From the NCBI RefSeq assembly GCF_023898315.1, contig NC_064622.1, positions 275,581,503 through 275,645,502 of the forward strand: a stretch of 64,000 nt of DNA, given 5' to 3'. The position numbers and the translations under genes were made by a program. Under the pieces are notes generated by a model that did no database searches, was not told where the DNA came from, and was given only the letters and a program-made list of their open reading frames with translations. Shown here in pieces: positions 45,404 to 55,700 of this stretch (within the stretch, counting starts at the first letter, position 1; the number at the start of each line of letters is the position of its first letter). The stretch is from Schistocerca nitens (lineage: Eukaryota > Arthropoda > Insecta > Orthoptera > Acrididae).

Positions 45404-45659
45404 AAATATTTTATTGTTTGAATAGAATGCTACGAGTAAAAGAAAAATGACATTCAAAACATTTGCTATCGTGTTTCATATTGCAGTTACTGTTATTTAT
45501 TGATATAACATAGTAATTTATGTAGGTTACCAGTTAATAGTAAGATCGATAGGAGAAGGTGTGGTAAAGTGGCCACGACGAGAGAAGTGCCTATTGCAGA
45601 TTTTTTGCCCCTAACAGCACTGCTGCCCGCCGAGATGTGGTGAGACAATTTCTAAAATA

Positions 45660-46334
45660 CGAGGGTTGCCCAGAAAGTATTGCACCGCGTTTTTTTATTC
45701 AACAATTCTTCATTGAACATAATTATAATTACACACACTAAAGAATGGTATTTTATCAACACACCTTATTTGTTCACGTAATCTCCATCCCTGTCTATGG
45801 CCTCCCCCCAGCGCGAAAAAAGTGCGTGTATGCCCTGTCGGTACCAATCCTAGTCACTGTGTGAATCACCTGATCACTGACAGACGAAGCGCCAACCGCC
45901 GTGTCTGTTCTCGCGAATGACATCAGCACGCTGCAACATGTCAGGTGTGACAGCCGTGTATGGTCCGCCCAACAGCTGCAAATCATGGAGCTCCGCCGAA
46001 CCGCCTTCTGATGAGCTCATCCTTTATGCCCAGCGACTAACTGTACTTCTGCAGCCAGCAGATGCTCCATAGATATTGCACAAGCTTTTGTGAATATTCT
46101 CCACAGTTTGTTTCTCTGCAGTAAAAAATTCAATGACGGCACGTTGCTTGTAACGTACATTACCTACAGAGGCCATTTTGAAACTGTCCTGTAACTACGC
46201 TATCTGTCGAAAGTGACGGAAACATGGCACGCTCACTCAGGAGGCTTAAAATATACGTACGTAACGTGTCGCATTCGTACCGTTGTTTTAGGCTGAGAAA
46301 AAAATGCGGTGCATCACTGTCTGAGCAACCCTCG
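45660..46334 (-). mobile_element. Short mariner-related element with perfect boundaries
   Basis: Inverted repeats start CGAGGGTTGCCCAGAAAGTA on the left and CGAGGGTTGCTCAGACAGTG on the right (minus strand), both continuing TGCACCGC and a T run. TA lies on both sides (45658-45659, 46335-46336). On the minus strand QRAVIEFFTAEKQTVENIHK-type residues near 46165-46080 are the start of a mariner HTH. A decayed stretch follows; no catalytic motif remains. At 675 bp it is a deletion derivative. Confidence 0.88.
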
Positions 46335-46399
46335 TACATCGCCATTGTTGTCAGTGAGACGGACAGAGAAAGTTTGTTCCGTTATTTTTTAGTAAACTT

Positions 46400-47063
46400 T
46401 CTTTGTTTTTGAGTTGTTTGGGGTTTCAATGGGGTGTCTGAATGTCTGCGGCGGAATGACAGCCCATTCATCCCCAACAGCAGAAATCTGAGAAGGTAGT
46501 TGGACGCTGGGGTCTTGAGCGAAGCTAATGTCGAATCTCATCCCAAAGGTGTTCCACTGCGTTCCGTTCGGGACTCTGGGCAGTCCAGTCCATTTCATGA
46601 ACGTAATTTTCCACAAACAATCGCCTCACAGACGCTGCCTTATGACAGAGTGCGTTGTCATGCTGACACAAGCAATCATCGTCTCCGAACTGTTCCTCGG
46701 TCGTATGCAAACAATAATGTGCTCATATTCTTCCACATTTAGGGTCTTCTTAAACGCTTTAAGAGGACCACACAGTAACCACGAAAAATACCCCCAAGCC
46801 GTAACATCACCACCTTGACACTACACACGATGCAGGTAATGTTCTCCAGGCGTTCACAAAAGGCAAACCGTTCCATAGGATTGCCGCAGCCTGTAGCGTG
46901 ATTAATCACTCCAAATCACTCGTTTCCAGTCATCCACTGTCGAATGTCGCTTTTTACATCGCGCATGCTTTTTAACTGCCTACGTACGGTGATTATGCTA
47001 CCTGGACTGCTGGCTGTACTTTGGGACTCAGGAGTGACTTCTTCCGCTTCTTTCATGCGCTTT
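46400..47063 (-). mobile_element. Tc1-like transposon (family 6), 3' part (C-terminal transposase)
   Basis: Minus-strand frames give EEQFGDDDCLCQHDNALCHK then AASVRRLFVEN (second Asp region) and MDWTAQSPERNAVEHLWDEI, equal to SPDLNPIEHLWDE with the Glu kept. The 3' terminal repeat at the left was not found, so this side is truncated. The 5' part lies at 48289..48631 beyond a LINE. Confidence 0.82.
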
Positions 47064-48288
47064 TTTACATCTACATCTACATACATACTCCGCAATCCAC
47101 CATACGGTGCGTGGCGGAGGGTACCTCGTACCACAACTAGCATCTTCTCTCCCTGTTCCACTCCCTAACAGAACGAGGGAAAAATGACTCTAAATGCCTC
47201 TGTACGAGCCCTAATCTCTCTTATCTTATATTTGTGGTCTTTCCGCGAAATATAAGTTGGCGGCAGTAAAATTGTACTGCAGTCAGCCTCAAATGCTGGG
47301 TCTCTAAATTTCCTCAGTAGCGACTCACGAAAAGAACGCCTCCTTTCCTCCAGAGACTCCCACCCGAGTTCCTGAAGCATTTCCGTAACACTCGCGTGAT
47401 GATCAAACCTACCAGTAACAAATCTAGCAGCCCGCCTCTGAATTGCTTTTATGTCCTCCCTCAATCTGACCTGATAGGGATCCCAAACGCTCGAGCAGTA
47501 CTCAAGAATAGGTCGTATTAGTGTTTTATAAGCAGTCTCCTTTACAGATGAACCACATCTTCCCAAAATTCTACCAATGAACCGAAGACGACTATCCGCC
47601 TTCCCCACAACTGCCATTACATGCTTGTCCCACTTCATATCGCTCTGCAATGTTACGCCCAAATATTTAATCGACGTGACTGCGTCAAGCGCTACACTAC
47701 TAATGGAGTATTCAAACATTACGGGATTCTTTTTCCTACTCATCTGCATTAATTTACATTTATCTAGATTTAGAGTTAGCTGCCATTCTTTACACCAATC
47801 ACAAATCCTGCCCAAGTCATCTTGTATCCTCATACAGTCACTCAACGACGACACCTTCCCGTACACCACAGCATCATCAGCAAACAGCCGCACATTGCTA
47901 TCCACCCTATCCAAAAGATCATTTATATAGATAGAAAACAACAGCGGACCTACCACACTTCCCTGGGGCACTCCAGATGATACCCTCACCTCCGATGAAC
48001 ACTCACCATCGAGGACAACGTACTGGGTTCTATTACTTAAGAAATCTTCGAGCCACTCACATACTTGGGACCCATTCCCATATGTTCGTACCTTAGTTAG
48101 GAGTCTGCAGTGGGGCACCGAGTCAAACGCTTTCCGGGTCAACGAATATGGCATCCGTCTGATACCCTTCATCCATGGTTCGCAAGATATGTGAAAAAAG
48201 GGCGAGTTGCATTTCGCAGGAGCGATGCTTTCTAAAGCCGTGCTGATGCATGGACAGCAACTTCTTTCTCAAGGAAATTCATTGTATT
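47064..48288 (-). mobile_element. CR1/Jockey-like LINE (GATGTA tail), 5'-truncated
   Basis: Read on the minus strand it starts around residues equal to FLEKEVAVHQHGFRKHRSCE (frame-shifted), then the RT frame listed separately, then an untranslated end and the tail GTATGTAGATGTAGATGTAA. It sits inside a Tc1 element and is a different subfamily from the copies at 34 and 62 kb. Confidence 0.9.
47165..48172 (-). CDS. LINE reverse transcriptase, 335-codon frame
   Basis: The frame opens at RKAFDSVPHCRLLTKVRTYG, just after the first catalytic Asp, whose codon lies before a one-base shift (DAIFVDP). It continues with SSGVPQGSVVGPLLFSIYIN, VRLFADDAVVYGKVSSL (catalytic FADD), IKYLGVTLQSDMKWDKHVM, LIRPILEYCSSVWDPYQVRL, RRAARFVTGRFDHHASVTEM and STILLPPTYISRKDHKYKIR. 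The C terminus is short (VIFPSFC) by a late shift. It would prime reverse transcription at the target, but the missing N terminus makes it inactive. Confidence 0.88.
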   Translation of the reverse strand: MKGIRRMPYSLTRKAFDSVPHCRLLTKVRTYGNGSQVCEWLEDFLSNRTQYVVLDGECSSEVRVSSGVPQGSVVGPLLFSIYINDLLDRVDSNVRLFADDAVVYGKVSSLSDCMRIQDDLGRICDWCKEWQLTLNLDKCKLMQMSRKKNPVMFEYSISSVALDAVTSIKYLGVTLQSDMKWDKHVMAVVGKADSRLRFIGRILGRCGSSVKETAYKTLIRPILEYCSSVWDPYQVRLREDIKAIQRRAARFVTGRFDHHASVTEMLQELGWESLEERRRSFRESLLRKFRDPAFEADCSTILLPPTYISRKDHKYKIREIRARTEAFRVIFPSFC

Positions 48289-48631
48289 CGAACTGTACCT
48301 CCCTCCAAAATGCTTGACGGTCCTGTCAGTCAGTACAAGAGGACAGTCTTGTCCTGATTTACCTGCTCTCCTTCCTTCCTTCACGTTCCTCTTCACAATC
48401 TGATCCCAAACGGTCTACTTGGACACCTTTAGAAGGCTTGGTGGATTTCTTACTTAGGTGACATCAAATGATTAGTAAGAGTCTCCTGATCGATCCATTC
48501 TGCTGTTACTGCTTCCCTACTGACGACTCAATACTACCGGCCTCATTTTCCTGTCGGGTCCGACTCTCCAGATATCTCCTGGCAAATACCGCATAACATA
48601 GGGGTGTCCGGATACTTTTGATCAAATGGGG
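48289..48631 (-). mobile_element. Tc1-like transposon (family 6), 5' part
   Basis: The right end has the family's inverted repeat, ATTTGATCAAAAGTATCCGG on the minus strand, followed by TA at 48632-48633. The interior is the N-terminal HTH side, heavily decayed. The same terminal repeat is found on the element at 51521..52973. Confidence 0.8.
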
Positions 48632-48633
48632 TA

Positions 48634-48970
48634 CGTAAGCAGATGCATTTGTGTAGCTACGTTAAGTATTGCAACAGGGTGGGTGCAACAGATCAGCCTC
48701 ATCACCTAAAAACATTCTCAAACGACGATAGCCACTGGTGAGATCTCTGCCTAAGAAAGAACAGGTGTGGTGGCATTGAATCTTTTTTTTTTATATATAA
48801 TTACGTAGTAATATAGGTTGCCATGTATTTCAAACACATTTTAACAAAAGAATAAGAGCAGCAAATGGCTTACTATCTAAACCAATAAATATCATTTAAC
48901 TTAGATTGGGCGTCTTATTATTTTTCAATACACATTTTTTACCGTGAGCTCCAAAACGGTTACCAAAAAC
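48634..48970. other. No feature recognised
   Basis: No gene; a short T run at 48784-48793. Confidence 0.4.
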
Positions 48971-48972
48971 TA

Positions 48973-50191
48973 CAGGGTGTCCGAAAAGTCTTTCCGTGAT
49001 TACATAAATTGATAACTCAGGCTAGAAGGAAGATACAAATATGTAACTTGTGTCGAATTGCTTACAACTATCAAAGTTTTTTTCTGTTTTAGGTTCACAG
49101 TACGTAAATAGTGGATGAAGTGCAGTGCCCAAGAAGCCATGTTAACCAATCAGGAGAAGGCACAGTGTGTCCTGTGGTACAATGAGACACGATCACTAAC
49201 CACAGTGCAGAGACACTTCCAGACAAGAGCACAGGATCGGTTGCTGACCTTCCAAGGTCTGGTCGACCAAGACCCTTAGCAGGCAGGGTGGAAGCTGTAA
49301 GCAAGTCTTTTCTGCGAAGTCCGAAGAAATCGGTGCGCAGGGCCTCACGTGAATTACAGATGCCAAAAAGCTCTCTCCATGACATTTTACACAAACGTTT
49401 ATTGTTTCGTGCATACAAAGCGCAAATCGTTCAGGCCTTGTTGCCCAATGACAGCACACGTCGATATGACTTTGCGGTCGAAATTCTATCACGTATTGAA
49501 GACGATGATGGTTATCTCAGACGAATTGCCTTTTCCGGCGAAGCGACCTTTTTTGTCAGTGGAGTAGTGAATCGCCATAATGTACGCATTTGGGGTTCAG
49601 AGCCCCCTGGCGAGGTCTTTGAGTGCACCAGAGGCAGTCCAAAGGTGAGTGTTTGGTGCGCGCTATTGCACAATCGAATTATCGGGCCATTGTTCTTCAC
49701 TGAGGCTACCATCACATCTGCAGCGTATCTGAACATGTTGCAACTGTATGCTGTTCCTCAGTTGCTTCAGTATCACCCCCATGTCTTGTTTCAGCAAGAC
49801 GGTGCACCGCCTCATTGGGGTTTGGACGTCCGTGCCTATCTCGATATGACCTTTCCTGGCCGATGGATTGGTCGTGATGGGCCAACGGTTTGTCCTCCAC
49901 GCTCTCCTGACGTAACCCCATTAGACTTCTTTTTATGGAGTTATGTCAAGGACGAGGTCTACCGAACACGTGTAGCAGATCTTGAAACCTTGCGGCAACG
50001 GATAACCACAGTCGTTGGATCGATCCCTCCAGTGATGTTGGCTAATGTGTGGACGGAAACTGAATATCGCCTAGATGTGCTTACGTGCTACCAAGGGTGC
50101 TCATGTGGAAGTTTACTGATGCGTGAAAAAACTTTGATAGTTTGTAAACAATTAGACACCAGTTTCATATTTGTATCTTACTTCTACCCTG
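48973..50191 (+). mobile_element. Tc1/mariner-superfamily element, DD41D type
   Basis: TA bounds both ends (48971-48972, 50192-50193). Outer bases are CAGGGT on both sides. Inside, an inverted repeat of ~62 bp starts TAGAAGGAAGATACAAATAT on the left and AGAAGTAAGATACAAATATG on the right (minus strand) and runs to the ACTATCAAAGTTTTTT stretch. The left end holds about 46 extra bp (GTCCGAAAAGTCTTTCCGTG and on) between CAGGGT and the shared part, missing on the right. Confidence 0.9.
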
Positions 50192-50199
50192 TACTTTAA
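49288..50199 (+). CDS. DD41D transposase, 303-codon frame, catalytically damaged
   Basis: Transposase of the element that contains it. The frame starts after a lost N terminus: the HTH part EKAQCVLWYNETRSLTTVQR lies upstream in another frame (about 49150-49220) with a deletion between. It then reads RRASRELQMPKSSLHDILHK (second HTH), AFSGEATFFVSGVVNRHNVR, VFECTRGSPKVSVWCALLHN, VLFQQDGAPPHWGLDVRAYL and CPPRSPDVTPLDFFLWSYVK. The first catalytic residue is Gly in FSGEATF, where Asp (FSDEATF) is expected. The second and third Asp (QQDGAP and PLDFF) are kept, with 41 residues between them, the signature of the DD41D (rosa-like) lineage. ATG at 49288 is only the first in-frame Met, not a proven start. 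Confidence 0.85.
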   Translation: MEAVSKSFLRSPKKSVRRASRELQMPKSSLHDILHKRLLFRAYKAQIVQALLPNDSTRRYDFAVEILSRIEDDDGYLRRIAFSGEATFFVSGVVNRHNVRIWGSEPPGEVFECTRGSPKVSVWCALLHNRIIGPLFFTEATITSAAYLNMLQLYAVPQLLQYHPHVLFQQDGAPPHWGLDVRAYLDMTFPGRWIGRDGPTVCPPRSPDVTPLDFFLWSYVKDEVYRTRVADLETLRQRITTVVGSIPPVMLANVWTETEYRLDVLTCYQGCSCGSLLMREKTLIVCKQLDTSFIFVSYFYPVL

Positions 50200-50421
50200 G
50201 CAAAACCAAATGTTACCAATATGTCGGTGGAGGACCCCAACTCTCCTTTCGTTAAGCGATATTCCATTCACCCCAACCCCCTCACCCCATTAGTCCCCCC
50301 CTTCACCGACTTCTAGAATCGCTCCTGCTTGGGGAACGTTCCGTTCTGCCTGCTGTACTGTTATTCATATATCCGAAATAGGATTACTGGCGGTACACTA
50401 TAAAAGTTACCGACGTGAACG

Positions 50422-50623
50422 CCGGCCGCGGTGGTCTAGCGGTTCTGGCGCTGCAGTCCGGAACCGCGGGACTGCTACGGTCGCAGGTTCGAATCCTGCC
50501 TCGGGCATGGGTGTGTGTGATGTCCTTAGGTTAGTTCGGTTTAAGTAGTTCTAAGTTCTAGGGGACTTATGACCTCAGATGTTGAGTCCCATAGTGCTCA
50601 GAGCCATTTGAACCATTTGAACC
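50422..50623 (+). mobile_element. SINE, family A
   Basis: Complete: head CCGGCCGCGGTGGTCTAGCG, B box GGTTCGAATCCTGCC, body to GAGCCATTTGAACCATTTGA. An exact 13-bp target duplication ACCGACGTGAACG flanks it (50409-50421, 50624-50636). Confidence 0.95.
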
Positions 50624-50636
50624 ACCGACGTGAACG

Positions 50637-51518
50637 AAAGAAAAGTGTTAGAAATCTGTCACCATAAATAAGTGTTCGTGACTTTAAAATGTGCCAGACA
50701 ATGCAATCGAATGTTAGGTCTCAACGACCTGATAACTCCTCTCAAGAAGAAAACGTTTCAAAGATTAGATATTAAAATATTATGCCAGATACGACTGGTT
50801 GTTTTCGGCTGCCTCAGATATCTACTCGTGAGGAACGTTATCTATTATGTTCAACACCCTGCTGAATTCCTTTGTTCTGTGCAAGCGCCTGTTGCGTCAG
50901 CTGTCTTGGTGCTTCCTTATAAGGTAACAGCTATTTGAATGTGGAAATCTGCCTCACAAACTAAGTCTCTGCGTGCATAAGGAACTATAAATCAATGCCT
51001 ACTGAAGCGATTTGCAGAATCTCTCTGCAGAGCAATAAGATGTGCGTTGGGATAACACAAATTACACGGAGTCAGTTGATGTGCTGCTACATGTCACTCA
51101 AGCCGTCTGACGGTAGGCAAGCGGTTTACAAAGTAATCAACGTAGTTCAAGAATAGGAGCTTATGCTACTCATAAGCTGACTTCAAAAAGTGTGCCGCCG
51201 AAAACCTATTGACGAAGCAAATGTTTCTTCAACTTAATACCAGCATCGTCTTTCTGCCATTTGACAGCGCAAGAAAAAGATATTGTCTTCAGTTTTGTCG
51301 AGAAAGTAACAAGAAACGTTGGCCTTTTAAATACAAAAGAGCTTCCTTTATCTCTGAGCGGCCCTGACTGGAAAATAAGTCTTTCCGTTTAGCCTTGTAC
51401 CTTTCAATAAAGAAATTTTTGCCTTTGACGTTAGTGGTTATTGTACAGTAGTGAGATTGAATTTTTATTTTTTTTATTTTTTTTTATTTTTTCCAACAAT
51501 AATACTGTCCCCTTGAAA
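50637..51518. other. No feature recognised
   Basis: AT-rich, ending in a T-rich run (51462-51493). No gene identified. Confidence 0.4.
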
Positions 51519-51520
51519 TA

Positions 51521-52973
51521 CACTGTGATAAAAAGCATCCGGACACCTGGCTGAAAATGACTTACAAGTACGTGGCGCCCTCCATCGGTAATGCTGGAAT
51601 TCAATATGGTGTTGGTCCACCTTCAACCTTAATGACAGTTTCCACTCTCGCAGGCATACGTTCAATCAAGTGCTGGAAGGTTTCTTGGGGAATGGCAGCC
51701 CATTCTTCACGGAGTGCTGTGCTGAGGAGGGGTATCGATGTCGGTCGGTGAGGCCTGGCGCAAAGTCGACGTTAAAAAACATTCCAAAGGTGTTCCTTAG
51801 GATTCAGGTCAGGACTCTGTGCAGTCCAGTCCATTACTGGGATGTTACTGTCGTGTAACCACTCTGCCACAGGCCGTGCATTATGAACAGGTGCTCGATC
51901 GTGTTGAAAGATGCAATCGCAATCCCCGAATTGCTCTTCAACAATGGAAAGCAAGAAGGTGCTTAAAACAACAATGAAGGCTTGTGCTGTGATAGTGCCA
52001 CGCAAAACAGCAAGGGGTGCAAGCCCCCTCCATCAAAAACACGCCGGCCGGAGTTTCCGAGCGGTTCTAGGCGCTTCAGTCTGGAACCGCGCGACCGCTA
52101 CGGTCGCAGGTTCGAATCCTGCCTCGGGCATGGATGTGTGTGCTGTCCTTAGGTTAGTTAGGTTTAAGTAGTTCTAAGTTCTAGGGGACTGATGACCTCA
52201 GATGTTAAGTCCCATAGTGATCAGAGCCATTTGAACCATTTTTTGAAAAACACGACTATACCATAACATCACCGCCTCCGAATTTTACTGTTGGCACTAC
52301 ACACGATGGCAGAGGACGTTCACCGGGCATCCGCCATACCCACACTATCCCATCGGATTGCCACATTGTGTACCGAGATTCGTCACTCTAGACAACGTTT
52401 TTCCACTGTTCAATTGTAAAATGATTACGCTCCTTACACCAAGCGAGATGTCGTTTGGCGTTTCCGGCGTGATGTGTGGCTTATGAGCAGCCGCTCGACC
52501 ATGAAATCCGAGTTTTCTCACCTCCCGCCTAGCTGTCACAGTACTTGCAGTGGATCATGATGCTTGGAATTCCTGTGTGATGGTCTGGATAGATGTCTGA
52601 CTACTGCACATTACAATACTCTGGAACAGTCGGCAGTCTCTGTCAGGCAACAGATGAGATCGATCTGTACGCTTTTGTACTGCACGTCTCTCTTCACGTT
52701 TCCACTTCACTATCACATCGGAAACAGTGGACCTAGGGATGTTTAGGAGTGTAGGAATTTCGCGTACAGACGTATGACACAAGTGACCCCAGTCACCTGA
52801 CCGCGTTCGAAGTCCGTTGAGTTCGGCGGAGCGCCCCATTTTGCTCTCTCACGATGTCTAATGACTACTGAGGTCGCTGACATGGAGTACCTGGCAGTAG
52901 GTGGCAGCAAAATGCACCTAATATGCAAAACGTAGGTTTTTGGGGTTCTCCGGATACTTTTGATCACATAGTG
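51521..52973 (-). mobile_element. Tc1-like transposon (family 6), complete ends, interrupted by a SINE
   Basis: Inverted repeats CACTGTGATAAAAAGCATCC (left) and CACTATGTGATCAAAAGTAT (right, minus strand), each followed by CCGG, bound it with TA outside (51519-51520, 52974-52975). Minus-strand frames give the HTH side (REIPTLLNIPRSTVSDVIVK, WKREERRAVQKRTDRS), then, on the far side of the SINE, VEEQFGDCDCIFQHDRAPVH (second Asp) and MDWTAQSPDLNPKEHLWNVF (catalytic Glu). Frames are broken in between. Without the 203-bp SINE and its 8-bp duplication it would be ~1.24 kb. Confidence 0.92.
52043..52245 (+). mobile_element. SINE, family A, inside a Tc1
   Basis: Head GCCGGCCGGAGTTTCCGAGC, B box GGTTCGAATCCTGCC, body to GAGCCATTTGAACCATTTT. 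An exact 8-bp duplication AAAAACAC flanks it (52035-52042, 52246-52253). Confidence 0.93.
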
Positions 52974-52975
52974 TA

Positions 52976-53580
52976 GTTTCCTTCGGCAGCTATACACTGG
53001 CGAAGTCTTTGTTCCCCGTCGTGGTAGCAGCGCTGAAGGACTTCAACTGGCAGGACTTGTAACACATCAGTCACATTCTTTTGAATGCTCTCCAGAGTCC
53101 CAAAATGGTGCCCTTTCAAGATATTTTTTCAGTTTCGGGAACAGAAAAAGAATGAGAAGGACTCAGGTCTGGTTAATAAGGGGGATGTGGAACAACAGGA
53201 ATGTATTTTGAAGTAAAAAAGAAAGTGTTATGGAAGTGGCCGTGTGACATGGGGCGTTGTCATGACGCAGCATCACTTGTCTGTCATGTCTGTTATCACT
53301 CGATTCATCCTTTTACTGAGCCTTTCAAGGACGTCTTTGTCCTGCAACAGTCTCACAAGACTACGCACAAGTTCGAAGTTTCCGTCGGTGTTTTTACGTT
53401 GAAGGTCTTCCCTAGCGGCAGTCTTCTTCAACGTGTTCTCGGTTTCCCAAAAATGATTTGCGCCATGGAATAGGTTGAGCTTTTTATAAGGAATGTTCCC
53501 CAATGCCCTGTTTCAACTTTTCAAAGATCACACTTGCCGATTCCCCAAGTTTAACCCATTTTGTACGGACCTGAAACTCG
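52976..53580 (-). mobile_element. Degenerate mariner with internal deletion
   Basis: Read on the minus strand: KLGESASVIFEKLKQGIGEH, then NGREHVEEDCR-like and NTDGNFELVRSLVR (HTH region), a jump to LERLSKRMNRVITDMTDK, then QVMLRHDNAPCHTAT (second Asp). After a damaged part comes ILKGHHFGTLESIQKNVTDV then LQVLP and RCYHDGEQRLRQCIAAEGN at the C terminus. The first Asp region is deleted. Its 3' end abuts the TA next to the Tc1 ending at 52973. Confidence 0.7.
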
Positions 53581-54224
53581 GTTGAGCATTTGGAAGAGAT
53601 GAACTCACCGGTTATCCAAGTAGAAAACACAGCTTTGCCAGATCGCTTCCGGTATTGTCAGTCTCTTTACTCTTCATACACACCTCGTACATTGCTAACA
53701 ATATGATCTTTAGTTTTTCGACTCCACACTGACCTACACTAATGGGACATTTCATTTGTTTCCCACACATTTTCAAGAGCACACAGGAACGGAGAAGCAC
53801 GACAGTCCAAAATATGCTTCATATCTAGGATCTGACCGCAATAGCAAAGAATGTCGTTCCCATCCTTCGGGGTCCATCTTGCTAGATTGGTCTTCACTAG
53901 CGCCCTATTAGTTCGAGCCTAATGTGTATCCTTAAGCTCTTCCATGTAACTTTAATGCTAGTTAAGCTCATTCTCTTTATGTGGAGTACCAGATAGAAGA
54001 CTCTTCGCTAATTCATGACGTGAAAAGTTGTACAGTGTGTGACCTGTGCTCCATAGACGACATACCTTTCTTCAAAGCTCTGCTAGAATTTCTTAATGTA
54101 CTAGTAAGTTTCTCATGGCATTGTTGCTCTTTTGTACAGCTTGTCCAAAAGATTATTTCTTTCGAAATTTCGGTATACAATTTTAGCTGAAGTAGTCTGC
54201 TATAATGGAACAAAGCCGACATAA
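53581..54224. other. No feature recognised
   Basis: No gene or repeat identified. Confidence 0.4.
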
Positions 54225-54772
54225 TACGAGGGGCATTCAATACGTAATGCCTCATACTTTTTCTCCGCCAATTTAGGTTGAAAAAATGCGGAATTTGTTG
54301 TGTAACATCATGGAATATTTTTGCTTCAGCCCCTACAATTTCAAGAAGTTCCGACAGGTGGCGGCGCAATACGTTCCAAGCACAGCGCTGTCACTGAGTT
54401 TCTTTTGGCAGAAAATTAGAATATCGCAGATATTCATTGGTGTTTGTAGAATGGCTGCGGAGACTTGGCACTGAACAAAAGCACGGTGAGTAGTTGGACT
54501 AGGCGCCTGTCATCGCAACAAAGTCACGCAAAGCTGTCCGATCTCTCGCGTTCTAGCCGACTGTACACAGCTGTGACTCCTGCATTGTTGGAACGTGCGT
54601 ACACTCTCTTACGAGGTGATCAACGGATCACATTCAAACACCTCGCTGGACAACTGGACGTCTCTGGTGGTAGTGCTGACACACTCTTCCACCAGCTGGG
54701 GTACTCAAAGGTGTGCGCCCGCTGAATTCTTCGCACGTCCAACAGAAGAGCACAAAGAGCAACGGAGGATCA

Positions 54773-54969
54773 ATGGTTCAAATGGCCCTGAGCACTATGG
54801 GACTTAACAGCTATGGTCATCAGTCCCCTAGAACTTAGAACTACTTAAACCTAACTAACCTAAGGACATCACACAACACCCAGTTATCACGACGCAGAGA
54901 AAATCCCTGACCCCGCCGGGAATCGAACCCGGGAACCCGGGCGCGGGAAGCGAGAACGCTACCGCACGA
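54773..54969 (-). mobile_element. SINE, family A body with an alternative tRNA-like head
   Basis: The body from GGTTCAAATGGCCCTGAGCA to GGACATCACACAACACCCAG is that of family A, but the head is different: on the minus strand CGGTAGCGTTCTCGCTTCCC, GGGTTCGATTCCCGGCGG (strong B box) and GGGATTTTCTCTGCGTCGTG. An exact 12-bp duplication AACGGAGGATCA flanks it (54761-54772, 54970-54981). Confidence 0.93.
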
Positions 54970-55429
54970 AACGGAGGATCATCTTTGCAAAATTGATTGC
55001 GACTTTGGAGGCTGATTGTGACAAGCTTTTGTCGAACTTCGTCACAGGGGATGAATCATGGGCTCATCACTTCGAACCGCCAACAAAACGGCAACCCACG
55101 GAGTGGCGTAACACCACCTCTCCTTCGAAAGAAAAAGTTCAAAACCGCACCTTCAGCCGGTAAAGTCATGGAGGACGGTCTTGTGTTACACAGGAAAACG
55201 CAAACCATCTTCTTCTTCTTCTCCGTGGGAACGCAAGGCCTCACACAAGTCTGAGCACCCGAGAGGAGCTCACAACACTTCACTGGACTGTTCTTCATTC
55301 AAGCTTATGTCCGGATTCCGCACCTTCCATTTACTTTGCCCAATGAAGGATGCACTCGCCGCAGGGAACAGTATGTGGATGATGCGGAGGTTATTGATGC
55401 AATTGATGTGGAGGTTACTGATGCAACAA

Positions 55430-55593
55430 AGGCTCTGAGCACTATGGCACTTAACATCTGAGGTCATGAGTGCCCTAGAACTTAGAACTACCTAAACCTA
55501 ACTAACTTAAGGACATCACACACATCCATGCCCGAGGCAGGATTCGAATCTGCGATCGTAGCGGTCCCGCGGTTCCAGACTGTAGCGCCCAGA
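55430..55593 (-). mobile_element. SINE, family A, both ends slightly short
   Basis: Head without its first ~20 bases, B box GATTCGAATCTGC-like with one change, body complete except the terminal CCATTTGAACC. A 13-bp duplication ACTGATGCAACAA flanks it (55417-55429, 55594-55606). Confidence 0.92.
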
Positions 55594-55700
55594 ACTGATG
55601 CAACAAGACGTTGGCTCCAATGTCGATCACTAGAGTGGCACCATGCCAGTAGAGGGGCCCACCCAGGAAGATAAGTAAGACCGTTGCACTGAACAGAGAT

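Larger units (their letters stand above)
54227..55700 (+). mobile_element. Degenerate mariner split by two SINEs
   Basis: The left end CGAGGGGCATTCAATACGTA follows TA (54225-54226) and looks like a mariner terminal repeat. Frames before the first SINE give EVINGSHSNTSLDNW-like HTH residues (RITFKHLAGQLDVSGGSADT, LFHQLGYSKVCAR). Between the SINEs: DCDKLLSNFVTGDESWAHHF-type residues (first Asp; frame broken), GVTPPLLRKKKFKTAPSAGK and VMEDGLVLHRK. Near 55340-55430: MKDALA...EQYVDDAEVIDAI of the C-terminal end. The second Asp block is deleted. The right terminal repeat was not found, so the end is estimated. Confidence 0.75.

Noticed and set aside
54889-54967. tRNA-like sequence with strong GGGTTCGATTCCC
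   Set aside because: It is the head of a SINE with flanking target duplications.
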